From Alphaproteobacteria bacterium (GTDB lineage: Bacteria; Myxococcota_A; UBA796; CAJQPC01), in the NCBI GenBank assembly GCA_020632795.1, contig JACKEV010000008.1, forward strand, positions 744,001-808,000: DNA of 64,000 nucleotides, written 5' to 3'. Below, one piece after another: positions 9,372 through 18,156 of this stretch (the stretch's first letter is position 1; every line of letters starts with the position of its first letter). Under the pieces are notes generated by a model. That model made no database searches and was not told the origin of the DNA. It saw nothing but the letters and a program-made list of their open reading frames with translations. The position numbers were made by a program, and so were the translations under genes.

Positions 9372-10160
9372 TCAGGGGCCGCCCTCCCAGACCTGCGCGC
9401 GCGCCAAGGCGGCGATCGTCGGGGCGTCTGCGGTGGAGACCAGCACGCAGAGCAGGCCCTCGCCGCGCCACCCCACCGCGCGCACGGCGCCGCGATCCCA
9501 GGTGTGCAGCGCGGGGCGCCCGGGGCGGGAGGCGGTCTCGGCGGGGCCCAGGGACAGCGCGCGGTCCGCCATCATGTGGCAGGAGAACCGCTGGTGCTCC
9601 GGATCCTCGAAGACGACCACCGCGCCGCCGCCGTCGACGGGCAGCGGCGCGCCGCCCACCAGGTGGAGCGCAGGGGTGCGCGGGGCGGTGTTCGCCGCGA
9701 TGGCCGCGGGCACGCCCCGGGCCACGAGGTGGGCCTCAAGCCGCTGCGGATCGCCGGTCTCCAGCCAGCCCTCCAGGCCGGCGGGCCGGTTGTCGTCGAT
9801 GAGCGCGGCGGGCTCGAGCCCCCCGGCGTGGGCCGCGGCGCGGGCGGGGGTGGTGGTCAGGCCCGGCCCCCACAGCAGCACGACCAGCGCCCCGAGGACG
9901 CCGGCCGCGACCAGCGCTGCCCAGCCCGTGCCCACCGGGGTGGTGACCGCCGCGGCTGCGGGCCGCTCCCAGCGCAGGAGCCGGGGCGCGACCTCCGCGA
10001 CGGCCTGCCGACAGGTGTCGGAGGTGGCGTCGATCTCGTCGACCAGGGCCTTGAGGTCCGGGTCGGCCTCCAGCACCTGGCGCACGGCGGCCTGAAGCTC
10101 CTCGGGCAGATCCCCGCACACGTAGCAGGGCAGGGCGCGGGCGAGGTCCTTGGGATCCAC
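9372..10160 (-). CDS. Putative transmembrane anti-sigma-factor-like protein
   Basis: Protein of 262 residues. The first ~60 residues contain a short cysteine pair (PCYVCGDLPEE) and a helical segment (LQAAVRQVLEADPDLKALVDEI) like the N-terminal domain of zinc-finger anti-sigma factors, although the usual HxxxCxxC is not complete. One transmembrane helix (GWAALVAAGVLGALVVLLWG) lies near residues 80-100. The remaining ~160 residues form a periplasmic domain of unknown fold with an alpha/beta pattern. It lies 6 bp downstream of the sigma-like gene on the same strand, the classic order for a sigma/anti-sigma pair; that neighbour is the main support for the call. Confidence 0.6.
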   Translation of the reverse strand: MDPKDLARALPCYVCGDLPEELQAAVRQVLEADPDLKALVDEIDATSDTCRQAVAEVAPRLLRWERPAAAAVTTPVGTGWAALVAAGVLGALVVLLWGPGLTTTPARAAAHAGGLEPAALIDDNRPAGLEGWLETGDPQRLEAHLVARGVPAAIAANTAPRTPALHLVGGAPLPVDGGGAVVVFEDPEHQRFSCHMMADRALSLGPAETASRPGRPALHTWDRGAVRAVGWRGEGLLCVLVSTADAPTIAALARAQVWEGGP

Positions 10161-10166
10161 GTCGGG

Positions 10167-10787
10167 TCAGCCCCGCGCCGCAGCGACGATGCGCCAGGAC
10201 ATGGCCCCGCGCGCGGCGCGCACGAGCTCCAGCGGCTCACCGGAGAGCCGCGCCATGTCGGCGGCGGTGAGGTCACCCAGCAGGTTGAAGAGGTAGATCA
10301 TGCGAAGCTCGACAGGGGCGGCCGCCACCGCCGCCTTCACCCGCGCGCGGGCGCGCGCAGCGTCGGGCGGCGGCCCACCCGCGTCCGGTATGGACGGAGC
10401 GGATGAAGCGTTTGTATCCAGGATGCCCGACAGCGGCGAAGGTTCCACCCGCGCGCCCACCGCCCGCCAGAGCAGCCCCATCACCTCCCGGCGCCACGGC
10501 ACGTCCAGAGGGACGCCGGGAAGGCGGGCGCCGAAGTCCGCCCGCACCTCGCGCAGCGCCGCCACCGCCGCCACCTCGGGCAGCAGGGCGTGGGCGATCG
10601 ACCAGAGATCGTCGACGATCCGGTCCCACAACGTCGCGATCGCGACCGGATCGCCCCGCCGCGCCGCGCGCAGCAGCCGCGCCTCGTGCAGGTCGGTGAC
10701 GCCAGGGGCTCGACGGGGGATGCAGCCTCCGAAACTGCGCCGGTCCAGGCCGATGATTCGGGCCTTCCGGGCGCCGCAGGTTACCAT
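10167..10787 (-). CDS. ECF-like sigma factor (putative)
   Basis: Protein of up to 206 residues. The helix LHEARLLRAARRGDPVAIATLWDRIVDDLWSIAHALL matches the shape of sigma region 2. The C-terminal part (VAAAPVELRMIYLFNLLGDLTAADMARLSGEPLELVRAARGAMSW) reads as region 4 with its helix-turn-helix. The linker is long and Pro/Ser-rich. The start is uncertain: the ATG at 10787 has GGAGG only 2 nt away and leaves just 21 bp to the divergent gene, and conserved sequence begins ~30 codons later, so a non-ATG internal start is possible. It probably controls an envelope response together with the adjacent membrane anti-sigma-like protein. Confidence 0.6.
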   Translation of the reverse strand: MVTCGARKARIIGLDRRSFGGCIPRRAPGVTDLHEARLLRAARRGDPVAIATLWDRIVDDLWSIAHALLPEVAAVAALREVRADFGARLPGVPLDVPWRREVMGLLWRAVGARVEPSPLSGILDTNASSAPSIPDAGGPPPDAARARARVKAAVAAAPVELRMIYLFNLLGDLTAADMARLSGEPLELVRAARGAMSWRIVAAARG

Positions 10788-10808
10788 CACCTCCGACCTG
10801 GAGGTCTG

Positions 10809-12455
10809 ATGCTCGCTCCCCTGTTGCTCACTTCGCTGCTCGGCTGCAACGGGACCCAGGACGGCGACCCGCTCGCGACCCTCGACGACCGCTACAGCGA
10901 GATCTCCCGCGATCTCGCCATCGCCGATCGAGACACCGCCCGAAACGTCCGCAACACCGAGGCCCGCGCCCGCAAGGTCCGCCACGAGCAGGAGCGCGTG
11001 GCGTTCTTCTCGGACCCCAAGGTCATCGCCACGATCGAGGCGGCCCGCGAGAGCGCGGACCCGGCGGTGGCCGCCAAGGCCGACGCCTACTGGCGCCACG
11101 CGGTGTACATCCGCTCCTGGACGGAGCAGGAGAAGGCCCGGGAGACCGAGCTGCTCGCCGCCATCGAGGAGCAGCGCACCCGCGAGGCCCTGTGGCAGAC
11201 CCCCGACGGCGACGTCGAGATCAGCCTCAACGGCCGCTGGCCCCATGTCTCCCAGGAGGCCGACGCGCTGACGCCGGAGCGCCGCGCCGAGCTGCTCGAC
11301 GCCTGGGTCGACCACCGCACCTCCTGGCTGGGCGACGACCTCATCGCCCTGGTCCAGCTGCGCAACGAGGTCGCCCGACGAGAGGGCTTCGACTCCTACT
11401 GGGACCTGGCCGTCACCCACCGGGGCCTGGATCCCGCCGACGTGCGCGCCATGCTCGACGAGCTGGAGGCGCTGGTCACCCCCATCCACCAGGCCTCCAC
11501 CGAGCGCCTGCGCGCCGAGGCCGAGACCGCCGGGCTGGCCCTGGACTTCGCGAACACCCCTCTGCTGCTCCGCCAGGCGGGCCTGGAGCTGAAGCACGAC
11601 GAGGCGGACGCCTGGTTCGACACCGAGCTGGCCGAGCAGCGCATGGCCGAGGCCTTCACCGACCTGGGCATCTCCATCGAGGGCCTCCAGATCTACGTGG
11701 GCCCCAGCCGCTACACCCGGCCCGGGGCCTACGGCTTCATCATCCGCCCCCCCGAGCACGGCGCCGTCGTGGTCAGCAACGACACCCGCTGGGCCATGTG
11801 GCCCTACCGCGCGCTCACCCACGAGATCGGCCGGGCGACATGGTGGCGGAACCTCCAGCCCGAGATGGCATCCTCTCCGGTGACCTGGGAGCCGGCCGCG
11901 CCCTGGTATGAGGGCTACGGTCAGGTCTTCGAGCGCATGCTCTTCGAGCCGTCCTTCCTGGAGCGCTACGTGCCCGAGCTGCCCGCCGAGCACCGCGAGA
12001 CCCTGCGCGCCTACCGCGTGCAGAACACCGTCGACACGCTGACCTGGTACGTGCTGGCCACCCGCTTCGAGGAGGCCCTCTACGACAACCCCCACGACCT
12101 GCCGGCCCTGTGCGCCCACGCCGCCGCGCGCGAGAAGGCCCTGCGGGCCTGGCCCTACGACGGCCCGAAGAGCAGCGACGGGCACCTCTGGTCCAGCTCC
12201 TACCAGTCGGGTCTCATGCTGAACTACCCCGGCTACGTGCAGAACTTCCTGTTCGCCTCGGCGACCGAGGCCACCCTCTGGGAGGTGCTCAGCGCCCAGG
12301 TCGGCGACCCGGTCGGGAACCCCAAGGTCGGCCCCTGGCTGGTCGAGAACCTCGTCCACACCGTCAACCCCACGGACTCGTTCTCGGACCGCCTGAAGGC
12401 CCTCAGCGGGGACGCGCCTCGGACGGCCGCCCTCGCCCGCTACGTCGGGCGCTGA
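10809..12455 (+). CDS. M2/M3-like metallopeptidase lipoprotein with altered HExxH
   Basis: Lipoprotein of 548 residues (signal MLAPLLLTSLLGC, lipid-attachment Cys13). The helical body and C-terminal arrangement resemble peptidase families M2/M3 (angiotensin-converting-enzyme / oligopeptidase-like): an alpha-helical N-lobe (NEVARREGFDSYWDLAV, DPADVRAMLDELE), a zinc-site helix THEIGRATWW and a downstream EGYGQVFERML that could give the third ligand. The second histidine of HExxH is replaced: the motif reads H338-E-I-G-R342. The protein may therefore be catalytically dead or bind metal differently. GGAGG at the right spacing sets the start. First gene of a four-gene plus-strand run. Confidence 0.7.
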   Translation: MLAPLLLTSLLGCNGTQDGDPLATLDDRYSEISRDLAIADRDTARNVRNTEARARKVRHEQERVAFFSDPKVIATIEAARESADPAVAAKADAYWRHAVYIRSWTEQEKARETELLAAIEEQRTREALWQTPDGDVEISLNGRWPHVSQEADALTPERRAELLDAWVDHRTSWLGDDLIALVQLRNEVARREGFDSYWDLAVTHRGLDPADVRAMLDELEALVTPIHQASTERLRAEAETAGLALDFANTPLLLRQAGLELKHDEADAWFDTELAEQRMAEAFTDLGISIEGLQIYVGPSRYTRPGAYGFIIRPPEHGAVVVSNDTRWAMWPYRALTHEIGRATWWRNLQPEMASSPVTWEPAAPWYEGYGQVFERMLFEPSFLERYVPELPAEHRETLRAYRVQNTVDTLTWYVLATRFEEALYDNPHDLPALCAHAAAREKALRAWPYDGPKSSDGHLWSSSYQSGLMLNYPGYVQNFLFASATEATLWEVLSAQVGDPVGNPKVGPWLVENLVHTVNPTDSFSDRLKALSGDAPRTAALARYVGR

Positions 12456-12461
12456 GCAGCC

Positions 12462-13544
12462 GTGCGGGTCCTGGTCATCGGCGGGGACGGCTTCATGGGC
12501 CGGGCCGTGCGTCAGGGCCTGGAGACCCTGCCGGAGACCGAGGTCGACAGCGGCGGGCGCGGCGCCGCGGTGCGCATCGACCTGCGGGACCCGAGCACCT
12601 TCGGGGTGCTGCAGGGCTACGACTACGTGGTCAACTGCGCGGACGCCACCATCGCCCCCCCCGACGAGGCGATGGGGCGGGGCCTGGAGTGCCGTCCGGC
12701 GTTCATCGAGACCACCTCCCACACCCCCACCGTCGAGCGGCTGCTGGAGCGCTTCAGGGGGCGCCAGGGGCACCGCGGGCTGGGCATCCTCGGCGCGGGG
12801 GTGTTCACCGGCCTGAGCAACCTCGTCGCGGCCGAGGCGGCCAGCGCGATGATGCGGACGCGCAGCGTGCAGCTCTCCCTGGCGTTCTCGCCGCTGGCGG
12901 GCGGGGGCGGGGGCATGGCCGCGCTGGCGCCGGGCATGCTGGCGTCCCCGGCGGTCCGCTACATCGACGGCCAGCGGGTCGAGGTGCCCGGCCTGCGCAA
13001 GGGGCCTGTGGTTGAGTTCGCCGCCGGGCCTCGCGCCACGGTCGAGGCGGCCTTCCCCGAGCCCCATATGCTGCATTGCAGCATCGACGCGCCGGACATC
13101 CGCATGCTCTGGGCTCCCCGCCCGGCGCCGCTGGGGCCGCTCCTCCGGCTCTCGGCCACGCTGACCCCCGGCTTCGTGGGGCGCAGCGCCCTCGCCCAGG
13201 GGCTGGCCCGGCGCCTGGGGGGCTTCGTGCGGGGGGTGCTGCTGGGGGGCCTGCGCTCCGAAGTGGAGCTGATCGCCGAGGCCGAGGGCCCCGAGGGCCG
13301 CCACCGGGTCCGCTTCTACACCGACGACGGCATGGCCGCGGCGGGCTTCGCGGTGGCCGCCATGCTCCACCAGCTCGAGTCCCGCGCCCTGCGCACCTCC
13401 GGCCAGTGGTGCGGGCTGTTCCTCCCCGACGAGCTGGTGGGCCTCTCCGCGACCGTGGACGCCATGCGAACCCTGGCCGGCGACCGCCTTCGGCTGGAGA
13501 GCTCCTCGGAGACCCTGGAGGGACGGGTTAGACATCCGGCATGA
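12462..13544 (+). CDS. Saccharopine-dehydrogenase-like NAD(P)-binding protein
   Basis: Protein of 360 residues starting at GTG 12462, 6 bp after the previous stop. The N-terminus MRVLVIGGDGFMGRAVRQGL is a Rossmann fold with GGxGxxG. The order of elements (GYDYVVNCA, then FIETTSHTPTVERL, then GLGILGAGVFTGLSNLVA) matches saccharopine dehydrogenase-like / homospermidine-synthase-like NAD(P) oxidoreductases. The C-terminal ~200 residues include a glycine-rich stretch and a predicted hydrophobic tract (TPGFVGRSALAQGLARRLGGF). The substrate is unknown. It overlaps the following lipoprotein gene by 4 bp. Confidence 0.7.
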   Translation: MRVLVIGGDGFMGRAVRQGLETLPETEVDSGGRGAAVRIDLRDPSTFGVLQGYDYVVNCADATIAPPDEAMGRGLECRPAFIETTSHTPTVERLLERFRGRQGHRGLGILGAGVFTGLSNLVAAEAASAMMRTRSVQLSLAFSPLAGGGGGMAALAPGMLASPAVRYIDGQRVEVPGLRKGPVVEFAAGPRATVEAAFPEPHMLHCSIDAPDIRMLWAPRPAPLGPLLRLSATLTPGFVGRSALAQGLARRLGGFVRGVLLGGLRSEVELIAEAEGPEGRHRVRFYTDDGMAAAGFAVAAMLHQLESRALRTSGQWCGLFLPDELVGLSATVDAMRTLAGDRLRLESSSETLEGRVRHPA

Positions 13545-14692
13545 TCGCCCTCGCCCTCGCCGCTCTGCTGGCCTGTCCGAAGCCCACCGCCCCCCTCCCT
13601 CCGAGCGGGGACGACCCGCCGGTGCTGCCCGCGCCGGTGGCCTCCGTCTACACCGCCAGCCCCGCGCCGCCCAAGGATCCGATGGTGGCCTGGGCCCTGG
13701 TTCCGCCCCCGCCTGCCGATCGGCGGGCCGAGCCCGCGCCCCCGCTGCCCTACGACGAGACCCTCTCCGGGGCGGCGGCCGGGGCCGGGCTGTTCTACCT
13801 GGACCACGGTCGCGACCTCGACATGCCGGCGGTGCGCTGGGCGGCCTACCAGGCCGGCTGGCCCTACCCCATCAGCCGCTTCAGCCTGGAGCAGGTCGCC
13901 ATCGGCGCGGTCCCGGAGAGCCTGCTGGCCGAGCTGCGCGGCGGCGCCCTCCAGGAGGGTGAGGTCCTGGGCCTGGCCCGGGTGCGCGGGCCCGGGGCCG
14001 AGGTCTGGGTCGCGGTGATGTCCAACCCGGAGCCCCCCCTCGCGCCCTTCGCCCGGGAGCACAAGGTGGGCGATCGCCTGCGGGTCCGCCTGCGGGAGGT
14101 CGAGGGGGAGCCCGCCTGGACCGACCTCCAGCAGCGCGCGCTGTCGCCCTCCCTGGTGCTGCGGGAGGGCGAGACCATCCCCCTGGACGAGCCCGGCGAG
14201 TGGGTCCTGGAGCTGACCGGCCAGGATCGCTGGGGGCAGCGCCGGGTGGTGGTGCGCGCGCCGCTCTACGTGGGCGAGACCACGCCCGTCGACGGCCCCT
14301 TCCTGGAGGTGGGTGCGCCGCCCCCCGACCTGGGCGCGGCCATCCAGGAGACCCTGAAGGGGGTCAACGACCTGCGCGGCCTCGTCGACGCGCCGCCGGT
14401 CACCACCGACGCGGTGCTGGCGGCGGTCGCCCGCAAGGAGGCCGCCCGCCGGGCCCAGGGCGGCGCCCCTGACCCCGACCCGGAGCCCCGCCTGCGGGCG
14501 GCGGGCTACCCCGAGGGCCCGGTGGCCGAGGTCTCCTGCCGCGCGGACACCGTGCAGAGCTGCCTCGACGGGCTGTTCTGGGCGGTCGACACCCGCGCGG
14601 CCCTGCTGGACCCCCGCTACGACGCCGTGGGGGTGGGGGTCGAGCCCCTGGGCAGCCAGTACCGCGTCGTCATCGGGTTCGCCCGGCGGTGA
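13541..14692 (+). CDS. Lipoprotein related to CAP-domain neighbour
   Basis: Secreted lipoprotein of 383 residues: signal MIALALAALLAC with the acylated Cys12, then a long Pro-rich linker (to about residue 70). The globular part repeats the organisation of the next gene's product (a YQAGWPYPISRF segment, an N-terminal beta domain, a VNDLRGLVDAPPVTTD segment), and its end, LLDPRYDAVGVGVEPLG, is like the last strand of CAP/SCP-like domains. The typical CAP catalytic His/Glu pattern is not visible, so it may be a degenerate paralogue of the next gene. Overlapping starts and stops on both sides (4 bp each) indicate one operon. Confidence 0.65.
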   Translation: MIALALAALLACPKPTAPLPPSGDDPPVLPAPVASVYTASPAPPKDPMVAWALVPPPPADRRAEPAPPLPYDETLSGAAAGAGLFYLDHGRDLDMPAVRWAAYQAGWPYPISRFSLEQVAIGAVPESLLAELRGGALQEGEVLGLARVRGPGAEVWVAVMSNPEPPLAPFAREHKVGDRLRVRLREVEGEPAWTDLQQRALSPSLVLREGETIPLDEPGEWVLELTGQDRWGQRRVVVRAPLYVGETTPVDGPFLEVGAPPPDLGAAIQETLKGVNDLRGLVDAPPVTTDAVLAAVARKEAARRAQGGAPDPDPEPRLRAAGYPEGPVAEVSCRADTVQSCLDGLFWAVDTRAALLDPRYDAVGVGVEPLGSQYRVVIGFARR

Positions 14693-15879
14693 GGCGAACG
14701 ATGCTGCTCCTGGCGCTGACCCTGGCCTGCCGCCCCCCCGCGTCGGCGCCCGCCGAGGTGCCCGAGGTGCGCTTCCGCCCCAGCCCCGAGCCGCCCACGG
14801 CGCTGGCGGAGGTGCTGGTCTCCCGCGTCCCCGGGTCCACCTGGGATCGCGGCCTGGCCCACGCCGCCGGGCTCCTGCTGGCCGCCGCCCGGGACCCCGC
14901 CGACCGCATCACCCCCCAGGCCACCGCCGCCGCGCTGGACGTGGCCGGCTACCCGGGCCAGGCCCGCTTCGCCAAGGAGTTCAACGCCGGCGCCTTCCCC
15001 GAGGACCTCGCCGCCCAGCTCGCCGCCGCCGCCCTGGAGCGGCGCTGGCCGGTGGACGTCGCCCTGGTGAAGCGCAACTTCGGCGACGGCACCACCCTCT
15101 GGATCGGCGCGGTGTCCCCCCGCCCGGCGCTGCTCGACCCCATGCCCCGGGCCGTCCCGATGGACGAGCTGGTCCCGGTGCGGGTGGAGATGGCCGCCGC
15201 GCCGCCGCTGGTGCTCTTCGTGGCGCCCCCCGACGGCCCGGTGCGGGCCCTGCCCATCAGCGCCGAGCGCGCGATGTGGGTCGACGGCTTCCATGTGCCC
15301 GGGGCGTACCGGCTGGAGGTCGTCTCGGCCCCCGAGGGCCGCCCCCAGGACGCCCAGGTGCTGCTCTTGTGGTCCTTGTTCGTGGACGACGAGCCCGAGC
15401 CCCCCGCGCGGCTGCCCCAGGCCAGCCTGGCCCTGCCCAACCCGATCGCCGCGGCCGACGGCCTCTATGCGCGGCTGGACGCCTTGCGGGAGGGCGCCGG
15501 GCTCAAGCCGGTGGCCCGCTTCCCGGACTTCGAGCCCCTGGCCCGTGAGCACGCCGCCTTCATGGCCTCCACGGGCAACGTGGCCCACGCCCTGCCCGGC
15601 CTGACCGAGGGGGTCGCCGCGCGGGCGAACCGCCGCTTCCACCCCGAGTCGATCTTCTACGAGGACGTCGCCGCCGCCATGAGCGCCGAGGAGGCCCTCG
15701 CGCTGGTCGAGCTGTCCCCGGGGCACCGGCGGCACCTGCTCTGCGAGCCCTGCACCCACGTCAGCATCGGCGCGGCCCTCGAGCCGGTCACCGACCGGGC
15801 GCCCCGGCTGTTCGTAACCTGGGAGCTGCTGGAGTTCCCCAACGGGCCCCCGAAGGCCATCGAGTCCTGGGACCGATGA
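14689..15879 (+). CDS. CAP/SCP-domain lipoprotein
   Basis: Lipoprotein of 396 residues (or 392 from the ATG at 14701), with signal MLLLALTLAC. The GTG at 14689 overlaps the previous TGA as GTGA. The C-terminal ~150 residues resemble bacterial CAP (SCP/PR1) domains: ARLDALREGAGLKPVARFPDFEPLAREHAAFMA, NVAHALPGLTEGVAARANRRF and then YEDVAAAMSAEEAL with LSPGHRRHLLCEPCTHVSIGAAL, which is the usual 'S-P-x-H-R-x-x-L ... x-V-G-I-G' ending. Bacterial CAP proteins sit at the cell surface and function is mostly unknown. It forms a paralogous pair with the gene upstream. Confidence 0.72.
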   Translation: MRRTMLLLALTLACRPPASAPAEVPEVRFRPSPEPPTALAEVLVSRVPGSTWDRGLAHAAGLLLAAARDPADRITPQATAAALDVAGYPGQARFAKEFNAGAFPEDLAAQLAAAALERRWPVDVALVKRNFGDGTTLWIGAVSPRPALLDPMPRAVPMDELVPVRVEMAAAPPLVLFVAPPDGPVRALPISAERAMWVDGFHVPGAYRLEVVSAPEGRPQDAQVLLLWSLFVDDEPEPPARLPQASLALPNPIAAADGLYARLDALREGAGLKPVARFPDFEPLAREHAAFMASTGNVAHALPGLTEGVAARANRRFHPESIFYEDVAAAMSAEEALALVELSPGHRRHLLCEPCTHVSIGAALEPVTDRAPRLFVTWELLEFPNGPPKAIESWDR

Positions 15880-15922
15880 GGGACCCGGACATCCCCTGAG
15901 CCGGCCGGTTACACTCCCGGTG

Positions 15923-17278
15923 ATGCGTGTCCTGCTCGTCCAGGCCTTCACGGCGCTCGATCTGGAGCTGGTCTACCCGATCGGGTTGGCCTACCTGGCC
16001 GCGCACCTGCCGGCGTCCCACGTCGTCGAGATCTTCGACGTCAACCTCCACCGGGACCTGCCCGACCCCTACCGCCCCCTGGCCGACAAGCTGCGGGCCT
16101 TCCGGCCGGACGTGGTCGGCATCTCGCTGCGCAACATCAAGGTCGCCACCCCCGGGGTCCACGCCGACGACTTCGAGCCCCAGCAGCGCACGGTCCAGCT
16201 CATCCGCCGCGAGGCCCCCCAGGCCCGCATCGTCGCGGGGGGCACGGCGTTCTCGCTCTACGCCGAGATCTTCATGCGGAAGCTGCCCGAGCTGGACGTG
16301 GGGCTGTGGGGCGAGGGCGAGGACCGCTTCCCCCAGCTCCTGGAGGCGCTGGACGCCCCCTGGACCGTGCCCGGGGTCTGGTACCGCAAGGATGGCGCGC
16401 CCACGTACACGGGGGCGCCGCCGCCGGTGGACTTCGCCGGGCTGAGGCACTACCGCAAGGACCTCGTGCCCTTCCAGCCCTACCTGGACTCCAGCTTCGT
16501 GTCGGTGGGGCTCCAGACCAAGCGGGGCTGCGCGCTGCACTGCATCCACTGCTCGGACACCTACCTGCTGGGCAACGCCGTCCGCCGCCGCGACCCCGCC
16601 GACATCGTCGACGAGATGGAGCTGCTCTACCACCAGCACGGCGTGCGGCAGATGTTCTTCTGCGACCAGATCTTCAACATCCCGGTCCAGCACGCCATCG
16701 ACATCTGCCGGACCATCGTGGACCGGGGGCTGGAGATGCGCTGGTCGGCCTGGTTCAACGAGAAGGCCAACACCCTGCCCGACGAGCTGCTGGGCTGGCT
16801 CAAGCGGGCGGGCTGCGGCCTGCTGTCGTTCTCACCCGACCACGTCGACGACCGCATGCTGCGGAACCTGGACAAGAACTTCCGCTACAAGGACCTCGTC
16901 TACACCTACCAGGCCGCCAAGCGCTTCGACCTGGACGTGGAGTACAGCTTCTTCCTGAACGCCCCCGGCGAGGACTGGCGCTCCCTGGGCAACCTGCTCA
17001 AGTTCATCGCCGAGGCCCGGCTGCACTGCGGCAGCAACTTCCGGCTGTTCACCCTCTTGATGATGCAGCCCATCCGCATTTACCCCCACTCCCGCCTGCA
17101 CGAACTGGCGGTCGAGACCGGCCTGGTGGACAAGGACGCCGACCTGATCGAGGGTCAGTTCTGGAACCCGGGGGGCCTGCAGTACGCGGTCGCTGGCATC
17201 CAGGCCACCGCCCAGGGGCTCTACCGGGCCCGGCGGCGGTATAAGCAGCTCACCCGCCAGGGGCCCGCCACGGTCTGA
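15923..17278 (+). CDS. B12-binding-domain radical SAM protein
   Basis: Radical SAM enzyme of 451 residues. It opens with a cobalamin-binding-like domain (MRVLLVQAFTALDLELVYPIGLAYLAAHLP, DVVGISLRN, RIVAGGTAFS). Cys203, Cys207 and Cys210 form the cluster motif KRGCALHCIHCSD. The barrel continues with MFFCDQIFN and CGLLSFSPDHVDD. No SPASM-like extra cysteines are seen. It resembles BchE/HpnP-type class B enzymes. The ATG at 15923 (right after an in-frame GTG at 15920) is chosen because it begins the conserved strand. Followed by a hairpin terminator. Confidence 0.88.
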   Translation: MRVLLVQAFTALDLELVYPIGLAYLAAHLPASHVVEIFDVNLHRDLPDPYRPLADKLRAFRPDVVGISLRNIKVATPGVHADDFEPQQRTVQLIRREAPQARIVAGGTAFSLYAEIFMRKLPELDVGLWGEGEDRFPQLLEALDAPWTVPGVWYRKDGAPTYTGAPPPVDFAGLRHYRKDLVPFQPYLDSSFVSVGLQTKRGCALHCIHCSDTYLLGNAVRRRDPADIVDEMELLYHQHGVRQMFFCDQIFNIPVQHAIDICRTIVDRGLEMRWSAWFNEKANTLPDELLGWLKRAGCGLLSFSPDHVDDRMLRNLDKNFRYKDLVYTYQAAKRFDLDVEYSFFLNAPGEDWRSLGNLLKFIAEARLHCGSNFRLFTLLMMQPIRIYPHSRLHELAVETGLVDKDADLIEGQFWNPGGLQYAVAGIQATAQGLYRARRRYKQLTRQGPATV

Positions 17279-17292
17279 GCCCTGAAGCAGAG

Positions 17293-17312
17293 ACGGCCCC
17301 CGAAGGGGCCGT
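17293..17312. terminator. GC hairpin, bidirectional terminator candidate
   Basis: Perfect 8-bp stem ACGGCCCC / GGGGCCGT closed by a CGAA tetraloop, placed between two convergent genes (stops at 17278 and 17333). There is no T-tract, but position, perfect pairing and the stable CNNA-type loop favour a terminator serving both strands. Confidence 0.65.
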
Positions 17313-17332
17313 GGCTGCGGACTCTGAGGAGC

Positions 17333-18031
17333 CTACCAGGGCAGGATCGCCTCGATGTCGGACGCCGAGGGGCTGCCGTCGAGGATGACGATCTCGCCAC
17401 CGGGGGCGATGAGCGAGATGGCGGGGATGCCGCCGTTCACGTAGCCCTGGTGGGAGATGGGGCCGTTGGTGTCGTCCAGCACGGCGTACTCGTGGCCGTC
17501 GGCCCAGCGGACCAGGGCCTCCTGGTCGATGGCGCTGCCGTCAGCGGTCTCCAGCAGGAGGTCGATGATCATGAAGCCGCGCTCGTGGTAGTCGGCCCAG
17601 TACGAGGCCATCGTGGAGCGGTAGCTCTGGCAGGGGCCGCACCACTCGGAGCCGGTGACGATGAGCACGGCGTTGTGGCAGAAGTCGTGGAGCCGCACGG
17701 TGTCGCCGAACTGGTCGACGCCCTCGAAGTTGGGGGCGACCGAGCCGACCGCCACCGTCTCCCCCGCGACGTCGTTGCGACAGGCGCCGATGCCCCAGCC
17801 GCCGGTGTAGGGGTGGTCGGCCGGGTCGGTGGGATCGGTGAAGCCGTCGATCTCCTCGCCGTCGAGCCAGCCGTCGTCGTCGGAGTCGGGGTTGTCGGGC
17901 AGGGTGCCGTAGTTGGCCTCGACGTCGTCCATCAGGCCGTCGCCGTCGCCGTCAAAGGGCATGTCGACCTCGGCGGGCGCGCAAGCGACGGTGGCACCGA
18001 GGAGGGAAGCGAGAATGAGAGTCCGGGTCAT
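17333..18031 (-). CDS. Thioredoxin-fold lipoprotein with calcium-type Asp repeats
   Basis: Lipoprotein of 232 residues. Signal MTRTLILASLLGATVAC, lipobox TVAC. Residues 25-70 are Asp-rich (DGDGDGLMDDVE, NPDSDDDGWLDGEE, TDPTDPADHP), the pattern of thrombospondin type 3 / calcium-binding repeats common in surface proteins. A TlpA/AhpC-like thioredoxin domain follows, with active-site Cys131-Gly-Pro-Cys134 in GSEWCGPCQSY and a cis-Pro GGIPAISLI. Probable role: periplasmic or surface-anchored disulfide chemistry, with the Ca repeats as a stalk. Monocistronic. Confidence 0.85.
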   Translation of the reverse strand: MTRTLILASLLGATVACAPAEVDMPFDGDGDGLMDDVEANYGTLPDNPDSDDDGWLDGEEIDGFTDPTDPADHPYTGGWGIGACRNDVAGETVAVGSVAPNFEGVDQFGDTVRLHDFCHNAVLIVTGSEWCGPCQSYRSTMASYWADYHERGFMIIDLLLETADGSAIDQEALVRWADGHEYAVLDDTNGPISHQGYVNGGIPAISLIAPGGEIVILDGSPSASDIEAILPW

Positions 18032-18156
18032 GAGAACCTCCGCGATGGAATTTTAGCGCGGCGATGACCGGATGTGAAGGGAAACCCTGTGCCATGCGCC
18101 ACATCAGGATGTCTTGACAGAATCCTGATACATTACTGCGGTCCTGAACCGCCCCG

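Noticed and set aside
10788..13535. Minus-strand extension upstream of the sigma-like gene
   Set aside because: Antisense to the metallopeptidase-like and NAD-binding genes, and composition is that of a shadow frame.
18114..18142. sigma-70 promoter with TTGACA for the proline-rich lipoprotein
   Set aside because: Perfect -35 but no -10 at 16-18 bp; nearest TACATT is 9 bp away.
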